Source: Alphaproteobacteria bacterium
Lineage (GTDB): Bacteria; Pseudomonadota; Alphaproteobacteria; RF32; CAG-239
Assembly (NCBI GenBank): GCA_900767645.1
Contig: CAAFZY010000041.1
Location: 1-33,572 of the forward strand
DNA: 33,572 nucleotides
Direction: 5' to 3'
The position numbers and the translations under genes are program-made. Shown piece after piece: positions 7,699-15,053 of this stretch. The notes beneath the pieces are model-generated. The model did no database searches and was not told where the DNA came from. It saw only the letters and a list, made by a program, of their open reading frames with translations. Numbering within the stretch: the first letter of the stretch is position 1; each line of letters starts with the position of its first letter.

Positions 7699-9189
7699 TT
7701 AAATTTTAACAATTCCCGTTATCATGGCATAAACGGCAAACAACGCAATAATCAACAATGCACCAGCCAACACCAATTCATGAGAAGTAAATACTTTTGC
7801 ATTTTCGGCATGTTGTTTGCGAGCCCAAATATAAACCGGAATACCCAACGCCATAAATACAATTGCCATCAGCAAATATTGTAAACCGGCGGCATAAATA
7901 AGCCACAGCGCATACAACGAGCCGATAACGGCTGACATTAAGGCTGTTGAACGACGTACATAAGCGCCGGTCGGATATTCATGATCTTCGCAAATTTTCC
8001 ACAAATAAGCGCAACTTGCCAAATAAGCCGGAAGCACCATTACGCTGGTAATGCTGAGCATTGTGTTCCATGCATTGCCGGAAAAATAAACCAACAGCAT
8101 AAACACCTGCATTATGGAGCTTGTAACCCACAATGAAACATTCGGAGTGCCGTTTTTATTTTCAGAAGCAAATTCTTTCGGGAACGTGCCGTTTTCAGAG
8201 GCTGCTTGCGGAATTTGCGCCGTAACCATCGTCCATGCCAGCCAGCTTGATAAAACCGAAATCAGCAAACCGATATTCATTAACCACGCGCCCCATGAAC
8301 CGACAATTTTTTCTAAAATTCCGGCGGTTGAAGGGTTCGGCACCGCTGCTAATTCAGCTTGAGTCATATAACCGAACGGCAATAATGAGAGCATAACATA
8401 AATTGCCAAGCAACCCAAAAAGCCGAGCAATGTTGCTTTGCCCACATCTTGCGGGGCTTTGGCGTGTTTAGACATAACCACCGCGCCCTCAATGCCAATA
8501 AACGCCCATAAAGTAACCAGCATGGTGCTTTTTACTTGTGCGGATAACCCGCCAAGTTTAGCGCGGGTTGCCATATTTTCACCCCAAAAATCAAAACTGA
8601 ATTTGTCACTGTGAAAAGCAAACAACACAATTATAATAAACAAAATCAACGGCACAATTTTACCGACCGTGCCGATAATATTGATAACGGTTGCTTGTTT
8701 TATGCCGCGCAAAATCAAAAAGTTATAGCACCAAATTAAAAGCGACCCGCCGATAATGGAAATTAAATTATTTCCTCCGGCAAAATAGGGCGGAAAAAAG
8801 TAATTCAAAGCATCCATGGTAATTACGGCATAGCCGACATTGCCGCAAATTTGGCACAACCAATACGACCACCCGATGGTAAATCCGGCATAAGAACCGA
8901 ATCCCTCGCGGCTGTACATATAAATACCGGCGGTTAAATCCGGCTTTACTTCCGATAAAATACGGAATGTGTTGGCAATAAAATAAACACCGAAACCGGT
9001 AATAATCCATGCCAACAGCACGGCGCCGGCTGAAGCTCCGGCCGCCATGTTCTGCGGCAGGCTGTATATGCCGCCGCCAATCATGGAGCTGACAACAATC
9101 GCCGCCAGCGCCCATATGCCCAAGCCGGCAGATGGTTTTGCCCCTGCCGCCGGAATTGCGCCTTGTGTCTTTTGCTTATTTTTTAACAT
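7699..9189 (-). CDS. aaxC: APC-family amino acid antiporter, probable arginine/agmatine exchanger
   Basis: A 496-residue integral membrane protein with about 12 hydrophobic segments. It opens with the APC-superfamily signature in TM1 (SSMIGGGIYSLPQNMA) after a short Ala/Gly-rich cytoplasmic tail. The GGGIYSLP form is typical of the basic amino acid/polyamine antiporter group (ArcD, AaxC). It starts 17 bp after the pyruvoyl-dependent arginine decarboxylase, matching the Chlamydia aaxB-aaxC pair, where arginine is imported in exchange for agmatine. Family membership is firm; substrate is inferred from the neighbour. Arginine/ornithine exchange is the main alternative. Confidence 0.8.
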   Translation of the reverse strand: MLKNKQKTQGAIPAAGAKPSAGLGIWALAAIVVSSMIGGGIYSLPQNMAAGASAGAVLLAWIITGFGVYFIANTFRILSEVKPDLTAGIYMYSREGFGSYAGFTIGWSYWLCQICGNVGYAVITMDALNYFFPPYFAGGNNLISIIGGSLLIWCYNFLILRGIKQATVINIIGTVGKIVPLILFIIIVLFAFHSDKFSFDFWGENMATRAKLGGLSAQVKSTMLVTLWAFIGIEGAVVMSKHAKAPQDVGKATLLGFLGCLAIYVMLSLLPFGYMTQAELAAVPNPSTAGILEKIVGSWGAWLMNIGLLISVLSSWLAWTMVTAQIPQAASENGTFPKEFASENKNGTPNVSLWVTSSIMQVFMLLVYFSGNAWNTMLSITSVMVLPAYLASCAYLWKICEDHEYPTGAYVRRSTALMSAVIGSLYALWLIYAAGLQYLLMAIVFMALGIPVYIWARKQHAENAKVFTSHELVLAGALLIIALFAVYAMITGIVKI

Positions 9190-9206
9190 TTTTCCGCCCC
9201 TTAAAA

Positions 9207-9791
9207 TTATTCGGCCTTAGCGGGTTCGGCATGTTCAAAGTTCAAAAAGCCCAAACAAGTTAAACAATAACCGAATTGCTGCGTGATGTTTAAATAATTA
9301 TGGAAAATTTGAAAATCGCTGTGTTTTTCAACTCCTCTTATTTCAAGCTCGTGATTAAGCGATTTATTAAGCCACATGCGGGCATGACCTTCGGCAATTT
9401 CATCATCAATCGGAGTGTCAAAATATTCAACATATTCTGCCGCCCAACCGCCGATAAGCTCGCCTTTTTTATCTTTACCCCAACAAATGCCGACACCGGT
9501 GGCAATGGCTTTATGATCATTACGATTGGCGCCGTTTCCGGCCATAATAACCTCAAGCACCGCGCCATGTTTAAACTGATTTACCACTTTGTTTACCGGC
9601 ACGATATTACCGTATAATTCTTTCGGCAATACAGATGTGTAAGGAATTACGTTAAAGTTTTCAATTTTAGCCTGCATTAAAGCCGAATCATAACAAAAAG
9701 TTTCAAACGGCTGCGGGGGAATACCGTCATCAGATTGTCCGGCGCCGCCGGTATGAAACGCCAATGTAGGGTAACGAACACCATGTAACAT
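9207..9791 (-). CDS. aaxB: Pyruvoyl-dependent arginine decarboxylase
   Basis: A 194-residue proenzyme of the PvlArgDC family, which self-cleaves at a Ser or Thr-Ser bond to make a pyruvoyl cofactor and converts arginine to agmatine and CO2, consuming a proton. The start chosen is the ATG at 9791, with AAGGAG 7 nt upstream. An upstream in-frame TTG at 9812 would put that ribosome binding site inside the gene. From this start the cleavage motif YTSVLP places Thr52-Ser53, the same position I recall for Chlamydia AaxB. A conserved Glu lies in GWAAEY (about Glu119). It is first in a two-gene unit with the antiporter, a likely acid-resistance or arginine-depletion module. No aaxA-like porin is nearby. 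Confidence 0.88.
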   Translation of the reverse strand: MLHGVRYPTLAFHTGGAGQSDDGIPPQPFETFCYDSALMQAKIENFNVIPYTSVLPKELYGNIVPVNKVVNQFKHGAVLEVIMAGNGANRNDHKAIATGVGICWGKDKKGELIGGWAAEYVEYFDTPIDDEIAEGHARMWLNKSLNHELEIRGVEKHSDFQIFHNYLNITQQFGYCLTCLGFLNFEHAEPAKAE

Positions 9792-9893
9792 TATTTTTCT
9801 CCTTAAAATCAAAATTAAATTACGCGTTATTGAAGTAATCTTGTTTTAAGGGCTTTCAATTAACCCAAACATAAAGTTTTAATTTGCCCGATG

Positions 9894-9986
9894 CAACTTA
9901 TGCACAGCACGGACTCGTAAATATTGCAAAAAAAAAACGCGAGCTAATATAATTTTAAAAGTAACATTTTGAGGAGATTTTAGCTC
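9894..9986 (+). promoter_or_regulatory. Conserved promoter/RNA leader of prepilin cassette, copy B
   Basis: Positions 9894-9947 are identical base for base to 21434-21487 (54 nt). In order: a DnaA-box-like nonamer TTATGCACA (9898-9906), a candidate -10 TAAATAT, an A10 tract, then GAGCTAA (9941-9947), which can pair with TTAGCTC (9980-9986) directly before the ATG. The ribosome binding site GAGGAG (9971-9976) sits inside this hairpin. The inner stem is TTAAAA/TTTTGA with a G-U pair. No convincing -35 was found. Confidence 0.72.
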
Positions 9987-10610
9987 ATGTATACACAATC
10001 CGGAAGAAGTATGGTAGAAATGCTCGGCGTCCTCGCTATTATCGGAGTGTTAAGCGTCGGGGCGATTGCCGGTTACAGTAAAGCAATGATGAAATATAAG
10101 CTTAACAAACAGGCAGAACAAATAAGCTGGCTGATGAATATTATGACCCAATATCTGCATGAATGGAAATTTAATGAAGGCGTTTATTTAGTTCCTTACT
10201 ATATTAAAATGAACGCGGTTGACCCTAACATGTTGCACCACGGTGACATAAACCATTTATATGATCCGTTTAATAATATGATTACACTTTCAAACAACAA
10301 TAGCCCTTACTATAATGAAACACTGATGGGCATTGTTATAAATGACAAAAGTTCACGTTTTGAAACATGTCAAAATATTGTAAATATCGCACAACAATTC
10401 AGCAATAACTTAACATATCTGAATGTAAGTAGGGTAAATTCGGATGATGGAAACTATAATTACACACACGCATGGTTGGGTGACAAATATTGCAGTAAAG
10501 AGCAAAATAATTGTCTACGCTTAAAAACTATGAACGATGTCTATGAAATGTGCAAAACCTGCAACGGGTCAGCAAGATGCGGCATAAATATCGTTTGGGC
10601 AATAAACTGA
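9987..10610 (+). CDS. Type IV prepilin-like protein B, variable C-terminus
   Basis: A 207-residue protein with leader MYTQSG and processing site G|RSMVE, an N-terminal hydrophobic helix, and a head domain with Cys at 128, 169, 176, 189, 192 and 198. Residues 3-40 are identical to proteins A and C. Seventeen of those 38 codons differ silently from copy A, so the peptide is held by selection, not recent copying. The rest of the head is unalignable by eye except for C..I at 128, GDKYC, CL, and a YEMCKTC segment. It is monocistronic, behind the shared leader and followed within 3 nt by a terminator. Specific function unknown; pilin or pseudopilin class is supported by the signal. Confidence 0.85.
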   Translation: MYTQSGRSMVEMLGVLAIIGVLSVGAIAGYSKAMMKYKLNKQAEQISWLMNIMTQYLHEWKFNEGVYLVPYYIKMNAVDPNMLHHGDINHLYDPFNNMITLSNNNSPYYNETLMGIVINDKSSRFETCQNIVNIAQQFSNNLTYLNVSRVNSDDGNYNYTHAWLGDKYCSKEQNNCLRLKTMNDVYEMCKTCNGSARCGINIVWAIN

Positions 10611-10612
10611 AA

Positions 10613-10648
10613 AAAAGGCTCTGCCTAAACCTGATGACAGAGCCTTTT
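10613..10648. terminator. Terminator shared by prepilin B and the XRE gene
   Basis: Perfect 11-bp stem AAAAGGCTCTG/CAGAGCCTTTT, 14-nt loop, directly after the prepilin stop codon and between convergent genes. Confidence 0.85.
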
Positions 10649-10661
10649 ACCTTATAAAAAA

Positions 10662-11165
10662 CTACACGTTATCATCTTCGGTTGTTTGCAAACCGTTATG
10701 TGACAATTGTATTGCCAAATTAAACAACGATGTTGCCAATTTGCGATTTTTAATTTTATAAAACGCGCGTACCAACTCTAAAGATTCTTCACTTTTCATA
10801 GGGTCTTTTTCTTTTGTTCCCGATTGTTTCAAGGCTGCTTTTTCTTCATCTGACAAATCACCCAGCATCATCGGACTCTGCTCAGCGGTAGCGTTGTCCA
10901 TATCTTCAAAGAAAAAATCCATCGGGACTCTTAAAACGCGACTTATATCCCATAAACGGCTTGCACCAACGCGGTTTGAACCTTTTTCATATTTTTGAAT
11001 TTGTTGAAATGTTAATCCCAAACGCATTGCCAGCTGTTGTTGCGAATATTTTAATATTGTACGCCGTAAGCGAATTCTTTTACCGACATACACATCAACC
11101 GGATTGGGATTGCCATCTTCAGTGCGACCGCGTTTGCTCGCTTTAATTTTTTGTCCTTTTTTCAT
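10662..11165 (-). CDS. XRE-family helix-turn-helix transcriptional regulator
   Basis: A 167-residue protein with a basic N-terminus (1-25), an XRE/Cro-type HTH at about 28-86 (VGKRIRLRRTILKYSQQQLA, then GLTFQQIQKYEKGSNRV) and an acidic, helical C-terminal region with no recognised domain. This layout is common among Alphaproteobacterial single-domain XRE regulators. The ATG has an AGGATG ribosome binding site. It is preceded by a long untranslated stretch with a hairpin terminator 64 bp upstream (11229-11257), which could act as an attenuator. Targets are unknown; regulation of the adjacent convergent prepilin gene is possible but nothing in the sequence shows it. Confidence 0.88.
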   Translation of the reverse strand: MKKGQKIKASKRGRTEDGNPNPVDVYVGKRIRLRRTILKYSQQQLAMRLGLTFQQIQKYEKGSNRVGASRLWDISRVLRVPMDFFFEDMDNATAEQSPMMLGDLSDEEKAALKQSGTKEKDPMKSEESLELVRAFYKIKNRKLATSLFNLAIQLSHNGLQTTEDDNV

Positions 11166-11228
11166 AGTATCATCCTATACTTAAATGCCACAATTGTATT
11201 TTTACGGAAGAAAAATCTTGTAATATGT

Positions 11229-11257
11229 AAAAAACCTCACTTTTTAAAAAAGTGAGG
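11229..11257 (-). terminator. Intrinsic terminator of the minus-strand untranslated RNA
   Basis: Inverted repeat CCTCACTTTTT/AAAAAGTGAGG followed on the minus strand by TTTTTT. No T-run follows on the plus strand, so it is oriented for a minus-strand transcript that begins upstream of the XRE gene. Confidence 0.8.
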
Positions 11258-11520
11258 CGGATGCTAGAAAACTGTAACATACAACAGCCCGACCTTATTT
11301 GGCTAGGCCTTATTCGGCCGGCATCCGCCCTATTGATAAAATAAGACATAAGATGCCTGCATTTTATTTCAAGACGGATGCCTAACCGACTGTATGTTAC
11401 GGATTTTCTAAGTCCGCGAGCCATATGCTCAAAGCAAAAGCGCATGCATTGCTGCACATCTTTTGATAAGGCCCTGCATTTACATACAAGGCAACTTCAT
11501 TGCCGTATGTTACCGCAAGA
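11229..11520 (-). ncRNA. Structured untranslated RNA or attenuating leader upstream of the XRE gene
   Basis: This gene-free stretch is rich in nested inverted repeats on the minus strand. GTAACATACA (11274-11283) pairs with TGTATGTTAC (11391-11400). Inside it, GGCATCCG (11320-11327) pairs with CGGATGCC (11375-11382). The same GCATCCGCC (11321-11329) can instead pair perfectly with GGCGGATGC (11256-11264), which abuts and overlaps by 2 nt the terminator hairpin at 11229-11257. Two exclusive folds next to a terminator resemble an attenuator or riboswitch. I saw no tmRNA tag, RNase P core or SRP RNA features. The 5' end is not defined; a stand-alone sRNA is the alternative. Confidence 0.5.
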
Positions 11521-11583
11521 TTTTTAAAAATCAATAAAATAATTTCAAATCGGCTTAAATGAATACTGCTATCCATATTAAAC

Positions 11584-11600
11584 TGTCTGTTGACAAGACA
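11584..11600. promoter_or_regulatory. Operator-like dyad TGTCT-N7-AGACA
   Basis: A perfect 5+5 inverted repeat with a 7-nt spacer, flanked by TTAA on both sides with slightly unequal spacing. It lies between the lon terminator and the structured RNA, where a promoter for the minus-strand RNA would be expected; TAATAT (11575-11580, minus) is a possible -10. No regulator can be named. Confidence 0.3.
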
Positions 11601-11655
11601 ATTAAATCTTGCAAAATAACACTACTATATCTTTTTGGCTTTGTAAAGAAAAAAC

Positions 11656-11690
11656 ACATATACCAATGCGTAAAATTGATATATGTGTTT
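11656..11690 (-). terminator. Terminator of lon
   Basis: Inverted repeat ACACATATA/TATATGTGT with an additional inner CAAT/ATTG pairing, just past the lon stop. On the minus strand it is followed by a TTTTTT run. Confidence 0.82.
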
Positions 11691-11713
11691 TAAGTTAAGG
11701 TTGTACAATTGCT

Positions 11714-14071
11714 CTATGACTGCGCGGATACCGGTTTTGCCTCGCTCTTTAACGCAATTTTTAAAACTTCCGAAACGTCAGAAACCGGAATAATTTTCAT
11801 ACCGTTTTTAACATTGTCCGGAATTTCAACCAAATCTTTTTCATTTTCTTTCGGAATAATCACGGTTTTAATACCGCCGCGCAATGCCGAAAGCAGCTTT
11901 TCTTTTAAGCCTCCGATAGGTAATACTCTGCCCTGCAGCGTAATTTCACCGGTCATTGCCACATCTTTTTTAACCGGAACTTTAGTTAAAACCGAAACCA
12001 AAGTTGTGTACATGGCAATACCTGCGGAAGGTCCGTCTTTAGGAGTTGCCCCTTCCGGAACATGAATATGAATATCGGTTTTTTCAAAAATTTCCGGATC
12101 AATGCCAAGTTCTTTGGAATGGGCGCGTACTACCGAATAAGCCGTATCGATAGATTCTTTCATAACCTCGCCAAGTTTGCCGGTTTGCATAACCTTACCT
12201 TTACCGGGCATATCAACGGCTTCAATAAACAAAATATCGCCGCCGACTTCCGTCCATGCCAAACCGGTGGTAACGCCAATGTGGTCTTCCTCTTCGGCTA
12301 TTCCGAATGAAAACTTGCGAACTCCTAAATATTTTTCCAAATTTTCAGAAGTAACTTCCGTTTTAATGCATGCTTCTTTAGAAAGCAAAACCTCGGTAAT
12401 GGCTTTGCGGGCAATAGTGGCAAGCTCACGCTCCAAATTACGCACGCCGGCTTCCCGCGTATAGTAGCGAATAATATCGCGAATAGCGCCGTCGGTAATT
12501 GTAAGCTCCGAACATTTAACCGCATTTTCGGCAAAAATTTTCGGCACCAAATGGCGCTTGGCAATTTCAACCTTTTCATCTTCAGTATAACCTGACAAGC
12601 GAATAATTTCCATACGGTCCAACAGCGGACGCGGCATATCAAGCGAGTTTGCAGTGGTTACGAACATAACGTCCGATAAATCATAATCAACTTCCAAATA
12701 ATGGTCGTTGAAAGTTGAATTTTGTTCAGGGTCAAGAACTTCCAAAAGCGCCGAACTCGGGTCGCCGCGCCAGTCGTTGCCGAGCTTGTCAATTTCATCA
12801 AGCAAAAACAACGGATTGGAAGTTCCCGCCTTTTTCATTCCTTGAATAATTTTACCGGGCATTGAGCCTATGTATGTGCGACGATGCCCTCTGATTTCAG
12901 CTTCATCACGCATACCGCCGAGCGATGCGCGCACAAAATTACGACCGGTCGCGCGGGCGATTGACTGTCCGAGTGAGGTTTTTCCAACTCCCGGAGGTCC
13001 GACCAAACATAAAATAGGGCCTTTAATTTTATCGGCTCGCGAACGCACCGCCAGATATTCCACAATACGCTCTTTAACTTTTTCAAGTCCGTAGTGGTCT
13101 TTTTCCAAAATTGCTTCGGCCTTTGCCAAATCTTTATTAACCTTTGATTTTTTCTTCCACGGAATATCCAAAAGCCAGTCAAGATAGTTGCGAACAACCG
13201 TTGCTTCAGAACTCATGGCGCCCATGGTTTTAAGTTTACGAACTTCCGACTGTGCTTTTTCTTTAGCCTCTTTGGAAAGGTGCGTGCTATTGATTTTTTT
13301 CAAATAAACCGAAATTTCATCTTCTTCGTTACCGTCATTAAGTTCTTTTTGAATAGCCTTCATCTGCTCGTTCAAATAATATTCTTTTTGACTTTTTTCC
13401 ATTTGTTGTTTAACGCGGGTTTTAATTTTATTTTCAATTTCAATCACCGCAATTTCAGCGTCCATAAAACCTAAAAGTTTTTCAAAGCGAGCCGGTAAAT
13501 CTTTGGCTTCAAGTAAAGCTTGTTTATCTTCAACTTTCAAATTCATATGCGAAGCAACAGTATCGGCAAGTTTGCTGAAATCTTCAATTTGGTGCACGGC
13601 AAGCAGCACATCGGGAGCAATTTTTTTAGAAGTTTTGGCATATTCTTCAAATTGCGATATAACAGCCCGCGCCATAACGTCCATTTCCATGTGGTCGGCT
13701 TCAGCTTCAGGCAACAATGAAATGGCCGCGCTTAAATATTCGCCTTCATCGACAATTTTTTCAACTTTAATACGGTCAATGCCTTCAATCAAAACCTTAA
13801 CCGTTCCATCAGGCAAACGCAACATTTGCAAAATTTTACCGAGCGTGCCAATGTGATAAACATCATCTTCCGTCGGCGCCTCTTCATCGGCTTTTTTTTG
13901 TGTTACCAGTACAATATTGCCATTGTTGTCATTAACTTTTTGCAATGCGCTGATTGATTTGGCGCGTCCGACAAACAGCGGCACAATCATTTTCGGAAAA
14001 ACCACCGTATCTCTGAGCGGCAGCACCGGAATTAACTCATTATTTTTTTGTTCGGGCATATTTTCAGACAT
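11714..14071 (-). CDS. lon: ATP-dependent protease Lon
   Basis: A 785-residue protein of standard LonA length. The N-terminal substrate-binding domain (LPLRDTVVFPKMIVPLFVGR at its start) is followed by a coiled segment (about 190-300), the AAA+ module with Walker A GPPGVGKTS near 355, and the C-terminal protease domain with the catalytic serine in GPSAGIAM and the lysine of the Ser-Lys dyad about 43 residues later. It degrades misfolded and regulatory proteins in the cytoplasm. Transcribed alone, outside the usual clpX-lon-hupB context. Upstream there is a possible sigma-70 promoter (14103-14133). No clear heat-shock sigma-32 promoter was seen. Confidence 0.97.
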   Translation of the reverse strand: MSENMPEQKNNELIPVLPLRDTVVFPKMIVPLFVGRAKSISALQKVNDNNGNIVLVTQKKADEEAPTEDDVYHIGTLGKILQMLRLPDGTVKVLIEGIDRIKVEKIVDEGEYLSAAISLLPEAEADHMEMDVMARAVISQFEEYAKTSKKIAPDVLLAVHQIEDFSKLADTVASHMNLKVEDKQALLEAKDLPARFEKLLGFMDAEIAVIEIENKIKTRVKQQMEKSQKEYYLNEQMKAIQKELNDGNEEDEISVYLKKINSTHLSKEAKEKAQSEVRKLKTMGAMSSEATVVRNYLDWLLDIPWKKKSKVNKDLAKAEAILEKDHYGLEKVKERIVEYLAVRSRADKIKGPILCLVGPPGVGKTSLGQSIARATGRNFVRASLGGMRDEAEIRGHRRTYIGSMPGKIIQGMKKAGTSNPLFLLDEIDKLGNDWRGDPSSALLEVLDPEQNSTFNDHYLEVDYDLSDVMFVTTANSLDMPRPLLDRMEIIRLSGYTEDEKVEIAKRHLVPKIFAENAVKCSELTITDGAIRDIIRYYTREAGVRNLERELATIARKAITEVLLSKEACIKTEVTSENLEKYLGVRKFSFGIAEEEDHIGVTTGLAWTEVGGDILFIEAVDMPGKGKVMQTGKLGEVMKESIDTAYSVVRAHSKELGIDPEIFEKTDIHIHVPEGATPKDGPSAGIAMYTTLVSVLTKVPVKKDVAMTGEITLQGRVLPIGGLKEKLLSALRGGIKTVIIPKENEKDLVEIPDNVKNGMKIIPVSDVSEVLKIALKSEAKPVSAQS

Positions 14072-14102
14072 TTTCTTTCTCTGTTTTCAATTTGAATCAC
14101 GT

Positions 14103-14133
14103 ATTATATAAGAAATCTATAAACATTTGGCAA
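14103..14133 (-). promoter_or_regulatory. Candidate sigma-70 promoter of lon
   Basis: On the minus strand, TTGCCA (14128-14133) and TATAAT (14103-14108) with a 19-nt spacer; a 17-nt spacing to an overlapping TATATA is also possible. About 30 bp upstream of the lon start. Confidence 0.4.
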
Positions 14134-14249
14134 GATAGGCAATGCGAAAACTTTTTAATCCACATAGATTTTGTTATATATCATTAAAAATGATTGCAGA
14201 TTAAAAAAAAGCGTATATTATGTTATAGAACTTTGGCATAGGCGAATAA

Positions 14250-14990
14250 ATGAGTAAAATTAAAGACCTTGTTAAAAAAATTACCAAATCACGTTTGGCG
14301 GCAGAAATTATCAGTTTTGCCGCATATTGGTATGTTCGCTTAATTGCCGCCACCACTAAATGGGAAGTTCGCAACCTCAATAATTTTTACGACAATTTGG
14401 AAAAATACGGCAGTGTAATTTTTATTGCATGGCATGGCCGCGCACCTATGATTCCGTATTTTTGGGACAAGCGCAAAGCCTTAAAAGCTTTGGTTTCGCC
14501 GCATCGCGACGGAAAAATGATGATAGGTCTTTTACGCAGGTTCGGCATAGGCATTATTGCCGGCTCCAGCAATGAGCGAGCAAGCGCCGCCGCCATTACT
14601 TTAATGCATGAACTTAAAAACGGCACCCCCATTGCCATTATTCCCGACGGACCGCGCGGTCCGAGTATGACTTTATCGCCAAGTCCGGTGTTTTACGGGC
14701 AAAAAACCGGTAAGCCGGTTATCGGGGTTACGTACAGTATAGCAAATTCACACATCGTGGAAAAAAGTTGGGATCGTATGTTGTTTCCAACACCTTTTAA
14801 CCGCGGAATCTGCGCCGTTACCGAACCTTTTTTTATTCCGGAAAACGCCTCTGATGCCGAACTCGAGCAATATCGCCAACATATTGAAAACCGCTTGAAT
14901 GAACTGACATGGCAGATTGATAAAGAACTCAATATGCCGCACATTCCCAAAGGCACCGCGCCCAAAAAAAAGCGCGACACAAAAAAATAA
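14250..14990 (+). CDS. DUF374 lysophospholipid/lipid A acyltransferase (LpxJ-like)
   Basis: A 246-residue protein of the LPLAT superfamily, DUF374 branch. Visible motifs: AWHGRAPMIP (about 63), SPHRDGKMM (about 90), a GSS segment (about 107), and PDGPRGP (about 137), the family's conserved blocks. The N-terminus is amphipathic with a membrane-associated helix; the C-terminus is Lys-rich. Some DUF374 members (LpxJ) are late lipid A acyltransferases. Co-location 63 bp upstream of waaA and lpxK points to lipid A assembly at the inner membrane. Acyl chain and acceptor cannot be told from sequence. Confidence 0.85.
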   Translation: MSKIKDLVKKITKSRLAAEIISFAAYWYVRLIAATTKWEVRNLNNFYDNLEKYGSVIFIAWHGRAPMIPYFWDKRKALKALVSPHRDGKMMIGLLRRFGIGIIAGSSNERASAAAITLMHELKNGTPIAIIPDGPRGPSMTLSPSPVFYGQKTGKPVIGVTYSIANSHIVEKSWDRMLFPTPFNRGICAVTEPFFIPENASDAELEQYRQHIENRLNELTWQIDKELNMPHIPKGTAPKKKRDTKK

Positions 14991-15053
14991 GCAATACCAA
15001 CCGCTAAGTATTATTGTGCAGGATAAATTTGATTAATTATAAGGAACAACTAA

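Noticed and set aside
9207..9812. Longer arginine decarboxylase starting at TTG 9812
   Set aside because: It would place the AAGGAG ribosome binding site inside the coding region and shift the cleavage site from the expected position 52-53.
9911..9927. Sigma-54 promoter in the cassette leader (GG...TTGC)
   Set aside because: The distance between GG and GC is 15 nt, not the required 12.
11170..11457. 95-residue minus-strand open frame upstream of the XRE gene
   Set aside because: It runs through the terminator and the nested inverted repeats, has no ribosome binding site and shows no domain; the RNA structure explains the region better.
11229..11520. Known housekeeping RNA (tmRNA, RNase P RNA, SRP RNA, 6S RNA)
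   Set aside because: No tmRNA tag (AND...), tRNA-like ends, RNase P core (GAGGAAAGTCC) or GGAA-loop SRP hairpin was seen. 6S was not excluded rigorously, but the nested fold and length do not fit.
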